Shown here: one piece after another, positions 1 through 7,371 of the stretch
How positions within the stretch are numbered: the stretch's first letter is position 1
Layout: each line of letters starts with the position of its first letter
Source of the DNA: CAZDQL01 sp964507325
GTDB lineage: Bacteria; Planctomycetota; UBA1135; GCA-002686595
Length of the DNA stretch: 37,353 nt
NCBI GenBank assembly: GCA_964507325.1
Contig: CAZDQL010000068.1
Coordinates: 1 to 37,353 of the forward strand
Direction of reading: 5' to 3'
Translations under genes and position numbers: made by a program
Notes under the pieces: generated by a model
The model's input: the letters and a program-made list of their open reading frames with translations, nothing else
Databases searched by the model: none
What the model was told of the DNA's origin: nothing

Positions 1-172
1 GCTAGGTGCTCCAAGGGGTGCCGTCACCTCCCAGATCCCCTTGGTCCGGTGCATCGCGACTGCGAGGCCCGGGGACTGTGCGCGACCCGCCCCGTAGATG
101 TACCATGGGTTTGCGATTCGAAGATCCGCGGTGATCTGGGTACCTGGCCCCACAGCCCGCTCCAACCGACTT

Positions 173-177
173 GGAGG
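173..177 (+). promoter_or_regulatory. Shine-Dalgarno site that sets the start of the first gene
   Basis: GGAGG lies five bases before the ATG at 183. An in-frame TTG at 171 would give four more residues, but it sits upstream of this motif with no ribosome-binding site of its own. The ATG at 183 also begins directly with a clean signal peptide. Confidence 0.75.
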
Positions 178-182
178 ACGCC

Positions 183-1640
183 ATGTACCGTGCTCTCGCA
201 CTGCCGCTCGCCGCGCTCGCGCTCGCCACACCTGCCCTCTCGCAGTGCCATCGCATCCAGCTCGTCCGCCCTGGAACGCCCCCTAGTGGCACGTACTTCG
301 GCCACTCGGTCGCCATCGATGGAGACCTGGTGCTCGTAGGATCCTTGGGATCGGGCAAGGCCACGATCGTGAGGTTGTTCGATGCCGGCAGCGGGGCTCT
401 GCGCGGCAAGCTCAAACCGCCCGCCGGGCAACACCCCGAGGGCTTCGGACGCAGCATCGCCTTGGATGGACCGCTCGCGGTCGTGGGTGCGGATGGAGGC
501 TCCGGGGAGCTGCACCTGTTCACGGTTCCAGATTGCACCTGGCGCGGGAAGCTGGTGGTCCCTGGACTGACAGACGATTCCAGGTTCGGAACCAGCGTAG
601 CGATCTCGGGGAGTCGAATCGTAGCGGGTGCGTGGAACCACGGGGTCCGCGGTGCGGCCTACCTCTTCGACACGGCCACCTCCAGCGCCCCGATCGAGCT
701 GATCCCATCCCAAAAGGACATAGGGGGGGCGTTCGGATACTCCGTCGCGATCGATGACCGGTGGATCGTCGTGGGCGCTCCCCATGATCTAGCGGACTAC
801 CGCAACGGCGCGGCGTACGTCTTCGACGCTGCAACGGGCGACGAGTTGCGCCGCTTGACTCCATCCCAACCGTTCACGCCCAAGTACGGCGGGGCCGTTT
901 CGATCGATTCAGGTCGCGTACTGATCGGAGGTGACAGTGCCGAGACCTACCTCTACGATCTGACTTCGGGGAAGGAGCTTGCCTGTCTCGGTCACCTCGG
1001 GCTCCACCCGAGCTGCGTGGGCATCTCGGGGAATCGAGCCTTGCTTGGAGGTAGTGATCGTGTCGTGGTCTTCGATCTGACCACGGGAGAGCGGATCTCC
1101 AGGATCACCGCCCCAAAGCCCGAATCGACCGGGTTCGGCTACTCGCTCGCGGTGGATGGTCGCCGTCTGGTGGTGGGAGCACCCTGGTGGCACGACGTTG
1201 GGGGCGCCGCATTCCTGATGGATCTGTGTGATCCAATCGGGACGAACTACTGCGGACCAGCGGTTCCCAACGCCTCGGGCAAGCCCGCCGAGATCGCGGC
1301 TCATGGCAGCGAGCAAGTGTCCTATGGGGATCTCCTGCTAATCGCGACTGACATGCCCTTCCTCCGCTTCGGGTGGTTTCTCGCCTCGACGACCCAAGGG
1401 TTCGTCCAGAATCCCCCGGGGAGCGCCGGCAACCTCTGTCTGGGAGGGAGCATCGTCCGACGGCTGGGCGGCGTGAAGCAGACGAACAAGCATGGGAGCT
1501 TCATCGAGCAAGTCGATCTGATCGAACTCGGAGCTCAGGCCGGTGAGACCTGGAACTTCCAAGCCTGGTTCAACGACGGCCCCATCCCCCCACCACTCAC
1601 GGGCAACTTCACCGACGGCGTGAGCGTCGTCTTCCGGTGA
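183..1640 (+). CDS. Secreted FG-GAP beta-propeller protein with shared C-terminal module
   Basis: This is a 485-residue exported protein. A signal peptide (residues 1-20, probable cut ALS/Q) is followed by seven FG-GAP/integrin-alpha-like repeats. They start near residues 39, 88, 135, 184, 235, 275 and 318 and follow the pattern FGxSVAIDGxxxVVGAP, so a seven-bladed propeller is likely. From residue 355 (NYCGP) to the end there is a separate module of about 131 residues, with two conserved Cys and the tail NFTDGxxxxF. The same module recurs in the protein at 7372-8427. No catalytic motif is visible. Propellers of this type usually bind ligands or surfaces, so an extracellular binding or display role is inferred. 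Codon use is somewhat less GC-biased than in neighbouring genes. It is convergent with the acetyltransferase, 13 bp apart. Family assignment is firm; function is unknown. Confidence 0.85.
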   Translation: MYRALALPLAALALATPALSQCHRIQLVRPGTPPSGTYFGHSVAIDGDLVLVGSLGSGKATIVRLFDAGSGALRGKLKPPAGQHPEGFGRSIALDGPLAVVGADGGSGELHLFTVPDCTWRGKLVVPGLTDDSRFGTSVAISGSRIVAGAWNHGVRGAAYLFDTATSSAPIELIPSQKDIGGAFGYSVAIDDRWIVVGAPHDLADYRNGAAYVFDAATGDELRRLTPSQPFTPKYGGAVSIDSGRVLIGGDSAETYLYDLTSGKELACLGHLGLHPSCVGISGNRALLGGSDRVVVFDLTTGERISRITAPKPESTGFGYSLAVDGRRLVVGAPWWHDVGGAAFLMDLCDPIGTNYCGPAVPNASGKPAEIAAHGSEQVSYGDLLLIATDMPFLRFGWFLASTTQGFVQNPPGSAGNLCLGGSIVRRLGGVKQTNKHGSFIEQVDLIELGAQAGETWNFQAWFNDGPIPPPLTGNFTDGVSVVFR

Positions 1641-1653
1641 GTGAGCCCACCGC

Positions 1654-2502
1654 TCAGGAGCGGAACGCCAACTCCAACGCGTCGCAGACCGGCCGATAGC
1701 CCAAGCGCTGATAGATCGAGTTCGAGGTCGGGTTGGCCAGGTCGGTGTAGAGGAAGCAGAAGCGCCGTCCTCCGTCGAGCTGGGCCTGGCTGAGGGCCGC
1801 CACGCAGGCGCTGGCGTAGCCGCGCGCGCGCAGCTCCGGCGGCGTGTAGACGAGGTTGATGCGCACGCCGTTCGGAGTGGGCGAGGTGGCGGCGGCCATG
1901 GAAACCGGCTCGCCATTATCCCAGAGACCCAGGGAACCGGAGGCGATCAGGCGATCGACGAGTCCACCCCTGTCTGGGTGGCGCGGGCCCTCGGGGTCGA
2001 TGTCCTCCTGGAAAGCCGCGGTCCAGGCGATCGCGAGCGCGCGGTCCGCGACGGTGGCCAGGCGATAGTGCCCCGACGGCGGCGCGCTCGGGTGGGCTAC
2101 CGACCTCAGCTCGTAGATGCGCAGCTCCCTCGCCGTCTCGGCGGTCAGTCCGCGGGGCCCGGCCCAGAGCTCGGCGGCCGCGCGGCACGGCTCGGGGGGA
2201 CCCAGCATCCCCGGCAGCTCGGAATGCAAGGCCGCGATCTGCTCCAAGAGGGCGGGCAACGCCTCCATGGGCAGGCGCGTCATCCCCAGGTTGTGGGGCG
2301 GCGTGCGCCACGCGCAGCCGGTGACCGCGCCTCCCTCCTCCACCGTGATCAGGCTGATGGGGTCCCGATAGGGGTTGTTGCCCTCCCTCAGACTGCGGGC
2401 GATGCCGAGGAGCAGGTTGTTCTCCGCCTCGGCCGCGGCCAGCCAGGGTTCGGCGCGCCGCAGGAAGGCGGCCGCGTCGGCGTGAGAGACGATCTGCTTC
2501 AC
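1654..2502 (-). CDS. GNAT-family N-acetyltransferase
   Basis: This 282-residue cytoplasmic protein has its GNAT core in the C-terminal half. The acetyl-CoA pyrophosphate-binding segment is seen as VYTPPELRARGYASACVAAL (RxRGYA for the usual Q/RxxGxG/A). It is followed by a beta strand FCFLYTDLANPTSN and the typical ending YxRLGYRPV. The N-terminal 130 residues fit the GNAT_2 or FR47-like arrangement, in which the first half is a diverged GNAT fold. The start is a GTG preceded by GAGGAGG at a good distance. The gene lies 31 bp behind the lone receiver gene on the same strand, so it may be the last gene of the kinase-receiver operon. The substrate cannot be told from the sequence. Confidence 0.85.
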   Translation of the reverse strand: MKQIVSHADAAAFLRRAEPWLAAAEAENNLLLGIARSLREGNNPYRDPISLITVEEGGAVTGCAWRTPPHNLGMTRLPMEALPALLEQIAALHSELPGMLGPPEPCRAAAELWAGPRGLTAETARELRIYELRSVAHPSAPPSGHYRLATVADRALAIAWTAAFQEDIDPEGPRHPDRGGLVDRLIASGSLGLWDNGEPVSMAAATSPTPNGVRINLVYTPPELRARGYASACVAALSQAQLDGGRRFCFLYTDLANPTSNSIYQRLGYRPVCDALELAFRS

Positions 2503-2533
2503 GGCTCCTCCTCGACTCGGACTCGCGCCCAGG

Positions 2534-2905
2534 CTATCCGGTGCGCTGGATCACCTGACCGATGGTGGAGAGGATCTCGGCGGACTCGAAGGGCTTCTCG
2601 AAGAAGCCGGCCGCCCCCATCGCCTCGGCGCTGGCGCGCAGCCGGGGATCCCTGCTGGCGGTCAGGAAGAGGAAGGGGATCTCCCGCGTCTCGTCGACCT
2701 CCTGCATGCGCTGGGCGATGTCGAGGCCGCTGCCCCCCGGCATCATGACGTCCAGGATGACGAGCTGGGGGTCGAACTTGCGCGCCGCGTCCATGGCCAG
2801 GACCGCGTCGTAGGCGTGGGCGACGTCGTAGCCGGCGGCCTCGAGACGGATCGTGAGGGCGCGCGAGATGTCGGGGTCGTCTTCGACGACGAGCACTCTG
2901 GACAT
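2534..2905 (-). CDS. Single-domain response regulator (CheY-like receiver)
   Basis: This 123-residue protein is a complete receiver and nothing else. It has the acidic pair D9/D10, phospho-acceptor D52 in LVILDVMMPGGSG, T82 in FLFLTAS and K104 in FFEKPF. All phosphorylation residues are present, so it should accept phosphate. There is no effector domain, so output must be by protein interaction or phosphotransfer. The ATG at 2905 begins exactly at the first beta strand (MSRVLVVEDD). It starts 13 bp after the stop of the receiver-kinase gene, which makes that kinase the natural partner. The frame stays open further upstream, but that part only overlaps the kinase gene in another frame. Confidence 0.9.
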   Translation of the reverse strand: MSRVLVVEDDPDISRALTIRLEAAGYDVAHAYDAVLAMDAARKFDPQLVILDVMMPGGSGLDIAQRMQEVDETREIPFLFLTASRDPRLRASAEAMGAAGFFEKPFESAEILSTIGQVIQRTG

Positions 2906-2918
2906 GTCAGGTCTCTCG

Positions 2919-4166
2919 CTAGGGGGGAGTGGAGGTGGCGGCAGGCGGGTGAGCCTCGCGCGGTAGCCAGAAGGTGAAGCAGCTGCCCCGGCCCAGCTCG
3001 CTCTCGACCCAGATCTCGCCGCCGTGGACGCGCACGAGCTGGCGGCACAAGAAGAGGCCCAGGCCCAGCCCGCCAGAGGTCGACGAGTCCTCCTCCCGGG
3101 TCTGGTAGAGGCGTTCGAAGACGCGCCCGAGCGCCTCCGGCGGGATGCCACGGCCCTCGTCCCGGACGCGTACGCGCAGCGCGTCGCGCCGGGGGTGATC
3201 GTCGACGAGCACCTCGACCCGGCCGCCCGTGGGGGTGAACTTGATGGCGTTGGAGAGCAGGTTGGTGACCACCTGGAAGATGCGCTGCTCGTCGATCCAG
3301 GCGCTGGTGGACTCCAGCTCGCACTGCGCCGTCAAGCTGACCTCCTTGGCGGACGCCCGGTGGGCGATCGACGCGCGCGCGCGCTCCACCACGTCCCAGA
3401 CGGAGAAGGAGCAGGGATTGATGGTGAGCTTGCCCGTGTCCAGACGACTGGCGTCCAGGATGTCGTTCATGCAGGTCACCATCTGATCGCAGTTGCGCTG
3501 GGCGACCTCGAGGAACTCGCGCTGGCGCTCCACCAACGGTCCCGCGATCCCGTCCATGACCAGGGCGATGAACTCCCGGGTGGCGGTCAACGGCGTCTTC
3601 AGCTCGTGGGACAGGGTGTGGTAGAAGCTCTGGATCTCCTCATTGCGCGCTCGCAGATCCTCGACCATCCCCTCCAGCTCCCGCCGGCGCTGGGCGAGCT
3701 GCATCTTCAGGCGCTGCTTCTCCACCGCGTTGCGGATCGAGCGCTCCAGAACGGAGGTCTTCAGCACTCCCTTGGGGAGGTAGTCGGCGAAGCCGGCCCG
3801 CATCGCCTCGGTGACCACCTGCTCGTCGCCTCGATCGGTGAGCAGGATGGCGGGCCCCTCCAATCCCTCGTCTCGCAACGTCCCGTAGATCTCGATGCCA
3901 CTCCGCCCTCCCACCTGGAGGTCGATCAGGAGGACGTCGATCGACCGCTCCGCCAGTGCCGCGCGGGCAGCCCGCAGGTCGGAGCAGGCCGCGACCTTGG
4001 CGCGCCACTCCACCACCCGGCGCAGGAGTCGAGAGGTGTTCTGCAGGTGCTCGTGGCAGTCGTCCAGCAGGAGCACGTTCACCTGCTCACTGGCGTGGAG
4101 CCGGTGCAACCGCGTCTCGCTCAGGGCCGGGGGGGCCCCTTCTGCCGTGACCTTCGCGGGGTTCAT
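2919..4166 (-). CDS. Receiver-histidine kinase (REC-HisKA-HATPase_c), soluble
   Basis: This is a 415-residue protein with no membrane segment. The N-terminal receiver spans about residues 28-145, with D35/D36, phospho-site D82, T110 and K132. A coiled-coil stretch (about 147-180) leads to the HisKA domain with H187 in LSHELKTPL. The ATPase domain is intact: N302/N306 in the N box, D336-G338-G340 in RDEGRG, and G366/G368/G370 in GGLGLGL. It should autophosphorylate and receive phosphate on its own receiver. The lone receiver 13 bp downstream is the likely further target. The chosen ATG at 4166 (MNPAKV) leaves a short linker before the receiver. The frame is open for 219 more bases, but that translation looks non-coding. 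The ribosome-binding site is weak. Confidence 0.9.
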   Translation of the reverse strand: MNPAKVTAEGAPPALSETRLHRLHASEQVNVLLLDDCHEHLQNTSRLLRRVVEWRAKVAACSDLRAARAALAERSIDVLLIDLQVGGRSGIEIYGTLRDEGLEGPAILLTDRGDEQVVTEAMRAGFADYLPKGVLKTSVLERSIRNAVEKQRLKMQLAQRRRELEGMVEDLRARNEEIQSFYHTLSHELKTPLTATREFIALVMDGIAGPLVERQREFLEVAQRNCDQMVTCMNDILDASRLDTGKLTINPCSFSVWDVVERARASIAHRASAKEVSLTAQCELESTSAWIDEQRIFQVVTNLLSNAIKFTPTGGRVEVLVDDHPRRDALRVRVRDEGRGIPPEALGRVFERLYQTREEDSSTSGGLGLGLFLCRQLVRVHGGEIWVESELGRGSCFTFWLPREAHPPAATSTPP

Positions 4167-4202
4167 CCGCTGTCTCGAATGGGGGCTGAAGGGTCTGTCG
4201 GC

Positions 4203-4219
4203 GGGGGACGGAGTCCCCC
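4203..4219. promoter_or_regulatory. Inverted repeat in the divergent spacer of the signalling island
   Basis: A perfect 7-bp inverted repeat, GGGGGAC and GTCCCCC, is separated by GGA. It lies in the 208-bp spacer between the two divergent signalling operons. It is not followed by a T run, so it is not a classical terminator. It could be an operator or a chance hairpin in GC-rich DNA. Confidence 0.3.
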
Positions 4220-4241
4220 TTGAGGAGGGCTCGATCCCGGA

Positions 4242-4270
4242 TGTCAGGCCTCTGTAATGTCTGTGATAAT
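4242..4270 (+). promoter_or_regulatory. Candidate extended -10 promoter for the rightward signalling operon
   Basis: GATAAT at 4265-4270 is preceded directly by TGT, giving an extended -10 element (TGnGATAAT) within the only AT-leaning patch of this spacer. A poor -35 match (TGTCAG, 4242-4247) lies 17 bases upstream. It would place transcription start about 100 bases before the ATG at 4375. Confidence 0.3.
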
Positions 4271-4374
4271 GCAGCTTTGTACTCCACGGAGCCGCGCCCC
4301 CTACCCGAAGCAGGACCATCCAGAGCGGGGCTGTGGGGCCCCGCCGGGACTTCGACCAGTCGACGGGGACGACG

Positions 4375-5499
4375 ATGGAGTACACCCAAATCGACCAGCG
4401 CAGCGCGTCGGGGGCGATCGCCCTCGTGAGCAGCCGCGACCCTGGTCGCGCGGACTTCCCCTGCTACCGCGAGGCGGTCGAGTGCGTGGCGGCCACCGTC
4501 GAGGGTGCGCCGTTCACCGTGATCCTCGACCTGGCCGAGTTCGACGCGCCGCACCTGGCGGAGCTCTCGATCCTGGCGAATGCCGACCTGGGGCCGGTCC
4601 TGGTGGTCACCGACGCGAGCGATCCCGAGGAGGTCGCGACCCTGCGCCAGGCGGGTGCGGCGGGGCTCCTGCCCCCCACCCTGCTCGGCGCCGACGGGGC
4701 GCTGATCGAAGCCCTCGGGGAGCAGGCCCTGCGCGCCTGGGAGGCGAGTCGGGAGCCCGCTCCAGCCTCCTCCATCGACATGCCCTTCCGCGCCAACCTC
4801 GAGCGGCTGGTGCGCGACGCGCTGCACGAGTTCCGCACCCCCTTGACGACCCTGATGGTGTACGCGTCGATGCTCGCCGACCGGGTCTCCGGGGACCTGA
4901 CCGGCTCCCAGGGGTGCTACGTGGACCACCTGGTGCGCTCCGGCAACCGCCTGGTCAGGGAGTTCGACGACCTGCGCGACACCATCCGGCTGGTGCTCGG
5001 GTCACTGGACGCCCAGCCCGGCCCCTGTCCGGTGGAGGAGATCCTGGACGCGGTCACGCGCACCCTGCCCGAGGGGCAACTGCCCCCGCACATCAAGCGC
5101 GAGACCCCGGGGATCGACCAGGTCGAGGTGTGGTGCGATGGAGAGCAGATCGGCAAGGCCCTGAGTCGCATCCTGGGCTTCGCGGAGAAGGTCAGCTCCG
5201 AGGGAGTGCTGCCGACCCTGACCGTGCGGCGCCAGGGCGAATGGGTGGAGCTCGCCGTTGAGTACGAGGGACTGCGGCCGACGGAGAGCGACCTCTGCAT
5301 CGTGCGCGAGGGGATCGAGTGGTGTGAGGGATACTACAAGAGCGTCGCCAAGGTCTTCGGGTTGGGGATGGACCTGGCGATGCGCTTCATCGAACGCAAC
5401 GGATCGAGGCTGGTGCTGGCGGAGCGCCCCTTCTCCGGGGGAGTGCTGAGCTTCGAGCTGCCCGCTGGAGAACCGCAGGCGGAGGGCCCGGGTCGATGA
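4375..5499 (+). CDS. Degenerate histidine kinase with receiver-like N-terminal domain
   Basis: This 374-residue protein copies the layout of the divergent kinase but has lost key residues. Residues 15-120 resemble a receiver: the strand FTVILDLAEFD places D52 at the acceptor position and LVVTD follows. The acidic pair is reduced (LVSSRDP) and the conserved Lys position reads LLPP. HisKA is recognisable with H151 in LHEFRTPLTTL. In the ATPase domain the N-box Asn is replaced (RILGFAEKV, F269), the DxGxG box is absent (EYEGLRPTES), and only a vestige of the G2 box remains (FGLGMDLAMRFIE). ATP hydrolysis is therefore doubtful; it may be a scaffold or a phosphotransfer protein. The ATG at 4375 has GGGGA five bases ahead; a GTG at 4333 is the alternative. 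It overlaps the next gene by ATGA. Confidence 0.8.
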   Translation: MEYTQIDQRSASGAIALVSSRDPGRADFPCYREAVECVAATVEGAPFTVILDLAEFDAPHLAELSILANADLGPVLVVTDASDPEEVATLRQAGAAGLLPPTLLGADGALIEALGEQALRAWEASREPAPASSIDMPFRANLERLVRDALHEFRTPLTTLMVYASMLADRVSGDLTGSQGCYVDHLVRSGNRLVREFDDLRDTIRLVLGSLDAQPGPCPVEEILDAVTRTLPEGQLPPHIKRETPGIDQVEVWCDGEQIGKALSRILGFAEKVSSEGVLPTLTVRRQGEWVELAVEYEGLRPTESDLCIVREGIEWCEGYYKSVAKVFGLGMDLAMRFIERNGSRLVLAERPFSGGVLSFELPAGEPQAEGPGR

Positions 5500-5936
5500 T
5501 CGACGAAGCGGCGAGGGGGGGGCGCAGACCGAACCTCCAGGACGGGAAGCAGCCGCCCAAGGTGCTGCTCGTGGAGGACAACCGCCCCTTGAACGAGGCC
5601 CTGACCCAACACCTCGCCCTGGCGGGCCTCAAGGTGGTGAGCACCTACGACGGCTTCGAGGCCTACGAGCGATCCAGAACGGAGGACTTCGGGGTGATCG
5701 TGCTCGACCTCGGCTTGCCGGGCCTGCACGGCCTCGAGCTGATGCAACTGCTCGGCGGCCGCGAGGCTCGCTCGCGCTGCCCGATGATCGTTCTCACGGG
5801 CTTGGACGAGAACGCCTGCTCGCGGGCACTCCTGAGGGGCGCCTATCGGGTGCTGCGCAAGCCGGTGCGGCCCGAGGAGCTGACCGACTTGATCCACCTG
5901 CTCCTGGCCGAAGGACGGACGAAAGAGGCTAGCTGA
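5496..5936 (+). CDS. Single-domain response regulator, first of a tandem pair
   Basis: This 146-residue protein has a receiver (about residues 22-140) with E27/D28, phospho-acceptor D71 in VIVLDLGLPGLHGLEL, T101 in IVLTG and K122 in LRKPV. A charged 20-residue N-terminal extension precedes it and there is no effector domain. The ATG overlaps the stop of the degenerate kinase gene (ATGA), so translation is probably coupled. A run of eight G at 5515-5522 sits in codons 7-9. The acceptor-site segment closely resembles that of the next gene (LPGLHGLELMQLL versus LPRLHGLELLQRL), pointing to tandem duplication. Confidence 0.9.
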   Translation: MIDEAARGGRRPNLQDGKQPPKVLLVEDNRPLNEALTQHLALAGLKVVSTYDGFEAYERSRTEDFGVIVLDLGLPGLHGLELMQLLGGREARSRCPMIVLTGLDENACSRALLRGAYRVLRKPVRPEELTDLIHLLLAEGRTKEAS

Positions 5937-5937
5937 C

Positions 5938-6375
5938 GTGGTGTTCACTGACGACGCATTGGCATTCGCACACGTACTCGTGGTCGACGACGACGCGGCG
6001 CTGAACGCCGCCGTGGCCCGGGAGCTGGGGAACCGCGGCTTCCAGATCACCTCGGCCTTCGACGGGGACACCGCCCTGGAGCTCCTGCGCAACCGGGACT
6101 TCGACGCCGTGCTCCTGGACCTCGCCCTGCCGCGCTTGCACGGACTGGAGTTGCTGCAGCGGCTGCACGGTGAACAGGTCCCCCGTCACCCCCCCGTGGT
6201 GGTCTTCTCGGGGGACGAGGAATCCGAGCTGGCCCGCGCCCGGGCGATGGGACTCGATCACGTCCTGCGCAAGCCCGCCCCCATCGGACAGGTGGAGCAC
6301 GCCCTGCTCGAGGCGATCGCGAACGCCGCCTGCGACTTCGGGGACATCCCCCGCCGCTCACGAGCGTCGGGGTAG
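5938..6375 (+). CDS. Single-domain response regulator, second of a tandem pair
   Basis: This 145-residue receiver-only protein has D17-D19, phospho-acceptor D61 in AVLLDLALPRLHGLEL, S91 in the Thr position (VVFSGD) and K112 in LRKPA. The Thr-to-Ser change is tolerated in working receivers. It follows its paralogue by one base. The start is a GTG at 5938 with AGAGG nine bases upstream; a second GTG at 5941 is the next codon. Its 3' end overlaps the convergent cytidine deaminase gene by 18 bases. With the two preceding genes it forms an operon with no DNA-binding output. Confidence 0.9.
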   Translation: MVFTDDALAFAHVLVVDDDAALNAAVARELGNRGFQITSAFDGDTALELLRNRDFDAVLLDLALPRLHGLELLQRLHGEQVPRHPPVVVFSGDEESELARARAMGLDHVLRKPAPIGQVEHALLEAIANAACDFGDIPRRSRASG

Positions 6376-6771
6376 CACGAAGCGCCCGGGGAGCAGGTCC
6401 CCGAGCTGCATCTCCTGACGCTCCCCGCCGCGGGCGACCGACAGGATGCGCAGGTCGGGGGCGAACTCCGCCAGGAACTGGCGGCAGGCCCCGCAGGGAG
6501 GGGTCGGCTCGTCGGTGTCGGTCGTGACCGCCAGGGCCACGAAGTCCCGCGCCCCCTCCGCCACCGCGCGCACGACGGCGGAGCGCTCGGCGCAGATCGT
6601 CAGCCCGAAGCTCGCGTTCTCCACGTTGGCGCCGGTGATGATGCGGCCGTCCGCGCAGAGCAGGGCGGCGCCCACCGGGAAGTGGGAGTAGGGGCAGTGG
6701 GCCCGTTCCATGGCCGCGCGGGCGGCCTCGACGAGCGCGTCGTCGTCGGTGCGCTCAGAAGGGGGAGTCAT
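6358..6771 (-). CDS. cdd: Cytidine deaminase
   Basis: This 137-residue enzyme has the length of the small homotetrameric cytidine deaminases. It hydrolyses cytidine and deoxycytidine to uridine and deoxyuridine for pyrimidine salvage. Zinc ligands are C60 (in TICAERSA) and C93/C96 (in PPCGACRQF). E62 is the catalytic proton shuttle, and N49/E51 in TGANVENASFG bind the ribose. The ATG at 6771 (MTPPSER) lies inside the end of the upstream DUF669-like gene (17-base overlap), so the two are co-transcribed. A longer reading to 6807 only adds an Arg-rich stretch from the other gene's frame. The 3' end overlaps the convergent receiver gene. Confidence 0.93.
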   Translation of the reverse strand: MTPPSERTDDDALVEAARAAMERAHCPYSHFPVGAALLCADGRIITGANVENASFGLTICAERSAVVRAVAEGARDFVALAVTTDTDEPTPPCGACRQFLAEFAPDLRILSVARGGERQEMQLGDLLPGRFVLPRRS

Positions 6772-7219
6772 GCGCGAGAGCCTCGCGCCTGCCCTCCTCC
6801 GCGTCAACGGCCCCCTGTGTTCCGTTCAGCGGGGCCCACCCCTGGTAGGGCACCGCGTTGCGGGTGATGATCGCCCCCGTCTCAGGGCTCTCCCAGTCCT
6901 CGACCACCACCTGGACGCGCGCCCGGTGGCCCACCAGGTCCTGGGGTTCGACGTTCACGGTGCCGGTCGCGTCGAAGCCGAGGGCGGTCAGGATGCGCTT
7001 GGCGCGCGGCAGACCGCGGTCGCTCCACACCAGGGCGTCCCAGGCGCAGAGCTTCCCGGCGTAGTCCCCCTCGGTCACGACCAGGCGTAGCCCCCAGCGC
7101 TCGCTGCCGTCGCGGGTGTTGCCCCCGCGCACCTCCTCAACACGCACCGCGTAGGTCCCACTCGGGACGCAGGCGTAGTCGTGGTTCTCGTCCGACACTT
7201 CCGCAAAATCGACTTCCAT
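6755..7219 (-). CDS. DUF669-like protein
   Basis: This 154-residue cytoplasmic protein resembles the DUF669 family, which is usually found beside phage recombination and ssDNA-binding genes. The family pattern is visible: an acidic start (VDFAEVSDEN), then VPSGTYAVRVEEV, a strand WGLRLVVTEGDYAGKL and an aromatic segment (AWDALVW). A helix with RAKRILTALGFD and a final ARVQVVVEDW follow. The ATG at 7219 has a strong GGTGAGGAG. Here it lies in an ordinary chromosomal setting and overlaps cdd by 17 bases, so a link with nucleotide or DNA metabolism is possible. The family call is moderately sure; the function is inferred only from phage relatives. Confidence 0.65.
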   Translation of the reverse strand: MEVDFAEVSDENHDYACVPSGTYAVRVEEVRGGNTRDGSERWGLRLVVTEGDYAGKLCAWDALVWSDRGLPRAKRILTALGFDATGTVNVEPQDLVGHRARVQVVVEDWESPETGAIITRNAVPYQGWAPLNGTQGAVDAEEGRREALAHDSPF

Positions 7220-7371
7220 CTTCAGCTCCTCACCGACCTCTCGCCGGCCGCGATCCGGCGCCGGCAGGGGGGAGACCGCGGCTCCGCGACTCCGGTTTCC
7301 CCCGCGGGAGGCTTTCTGCAGCGGACGCTGCGAACTATGCGGGGCAGACTGGTCTTCTCAGGAGGTGCCAC

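Noticed and set aside
2906..3151. N-terminal extension of the lone receiver gene
   Set aside because: The extension is Ser/Arg-rich and lies inside the kinase gene. The receiver fold starts at the ATG at 2905.
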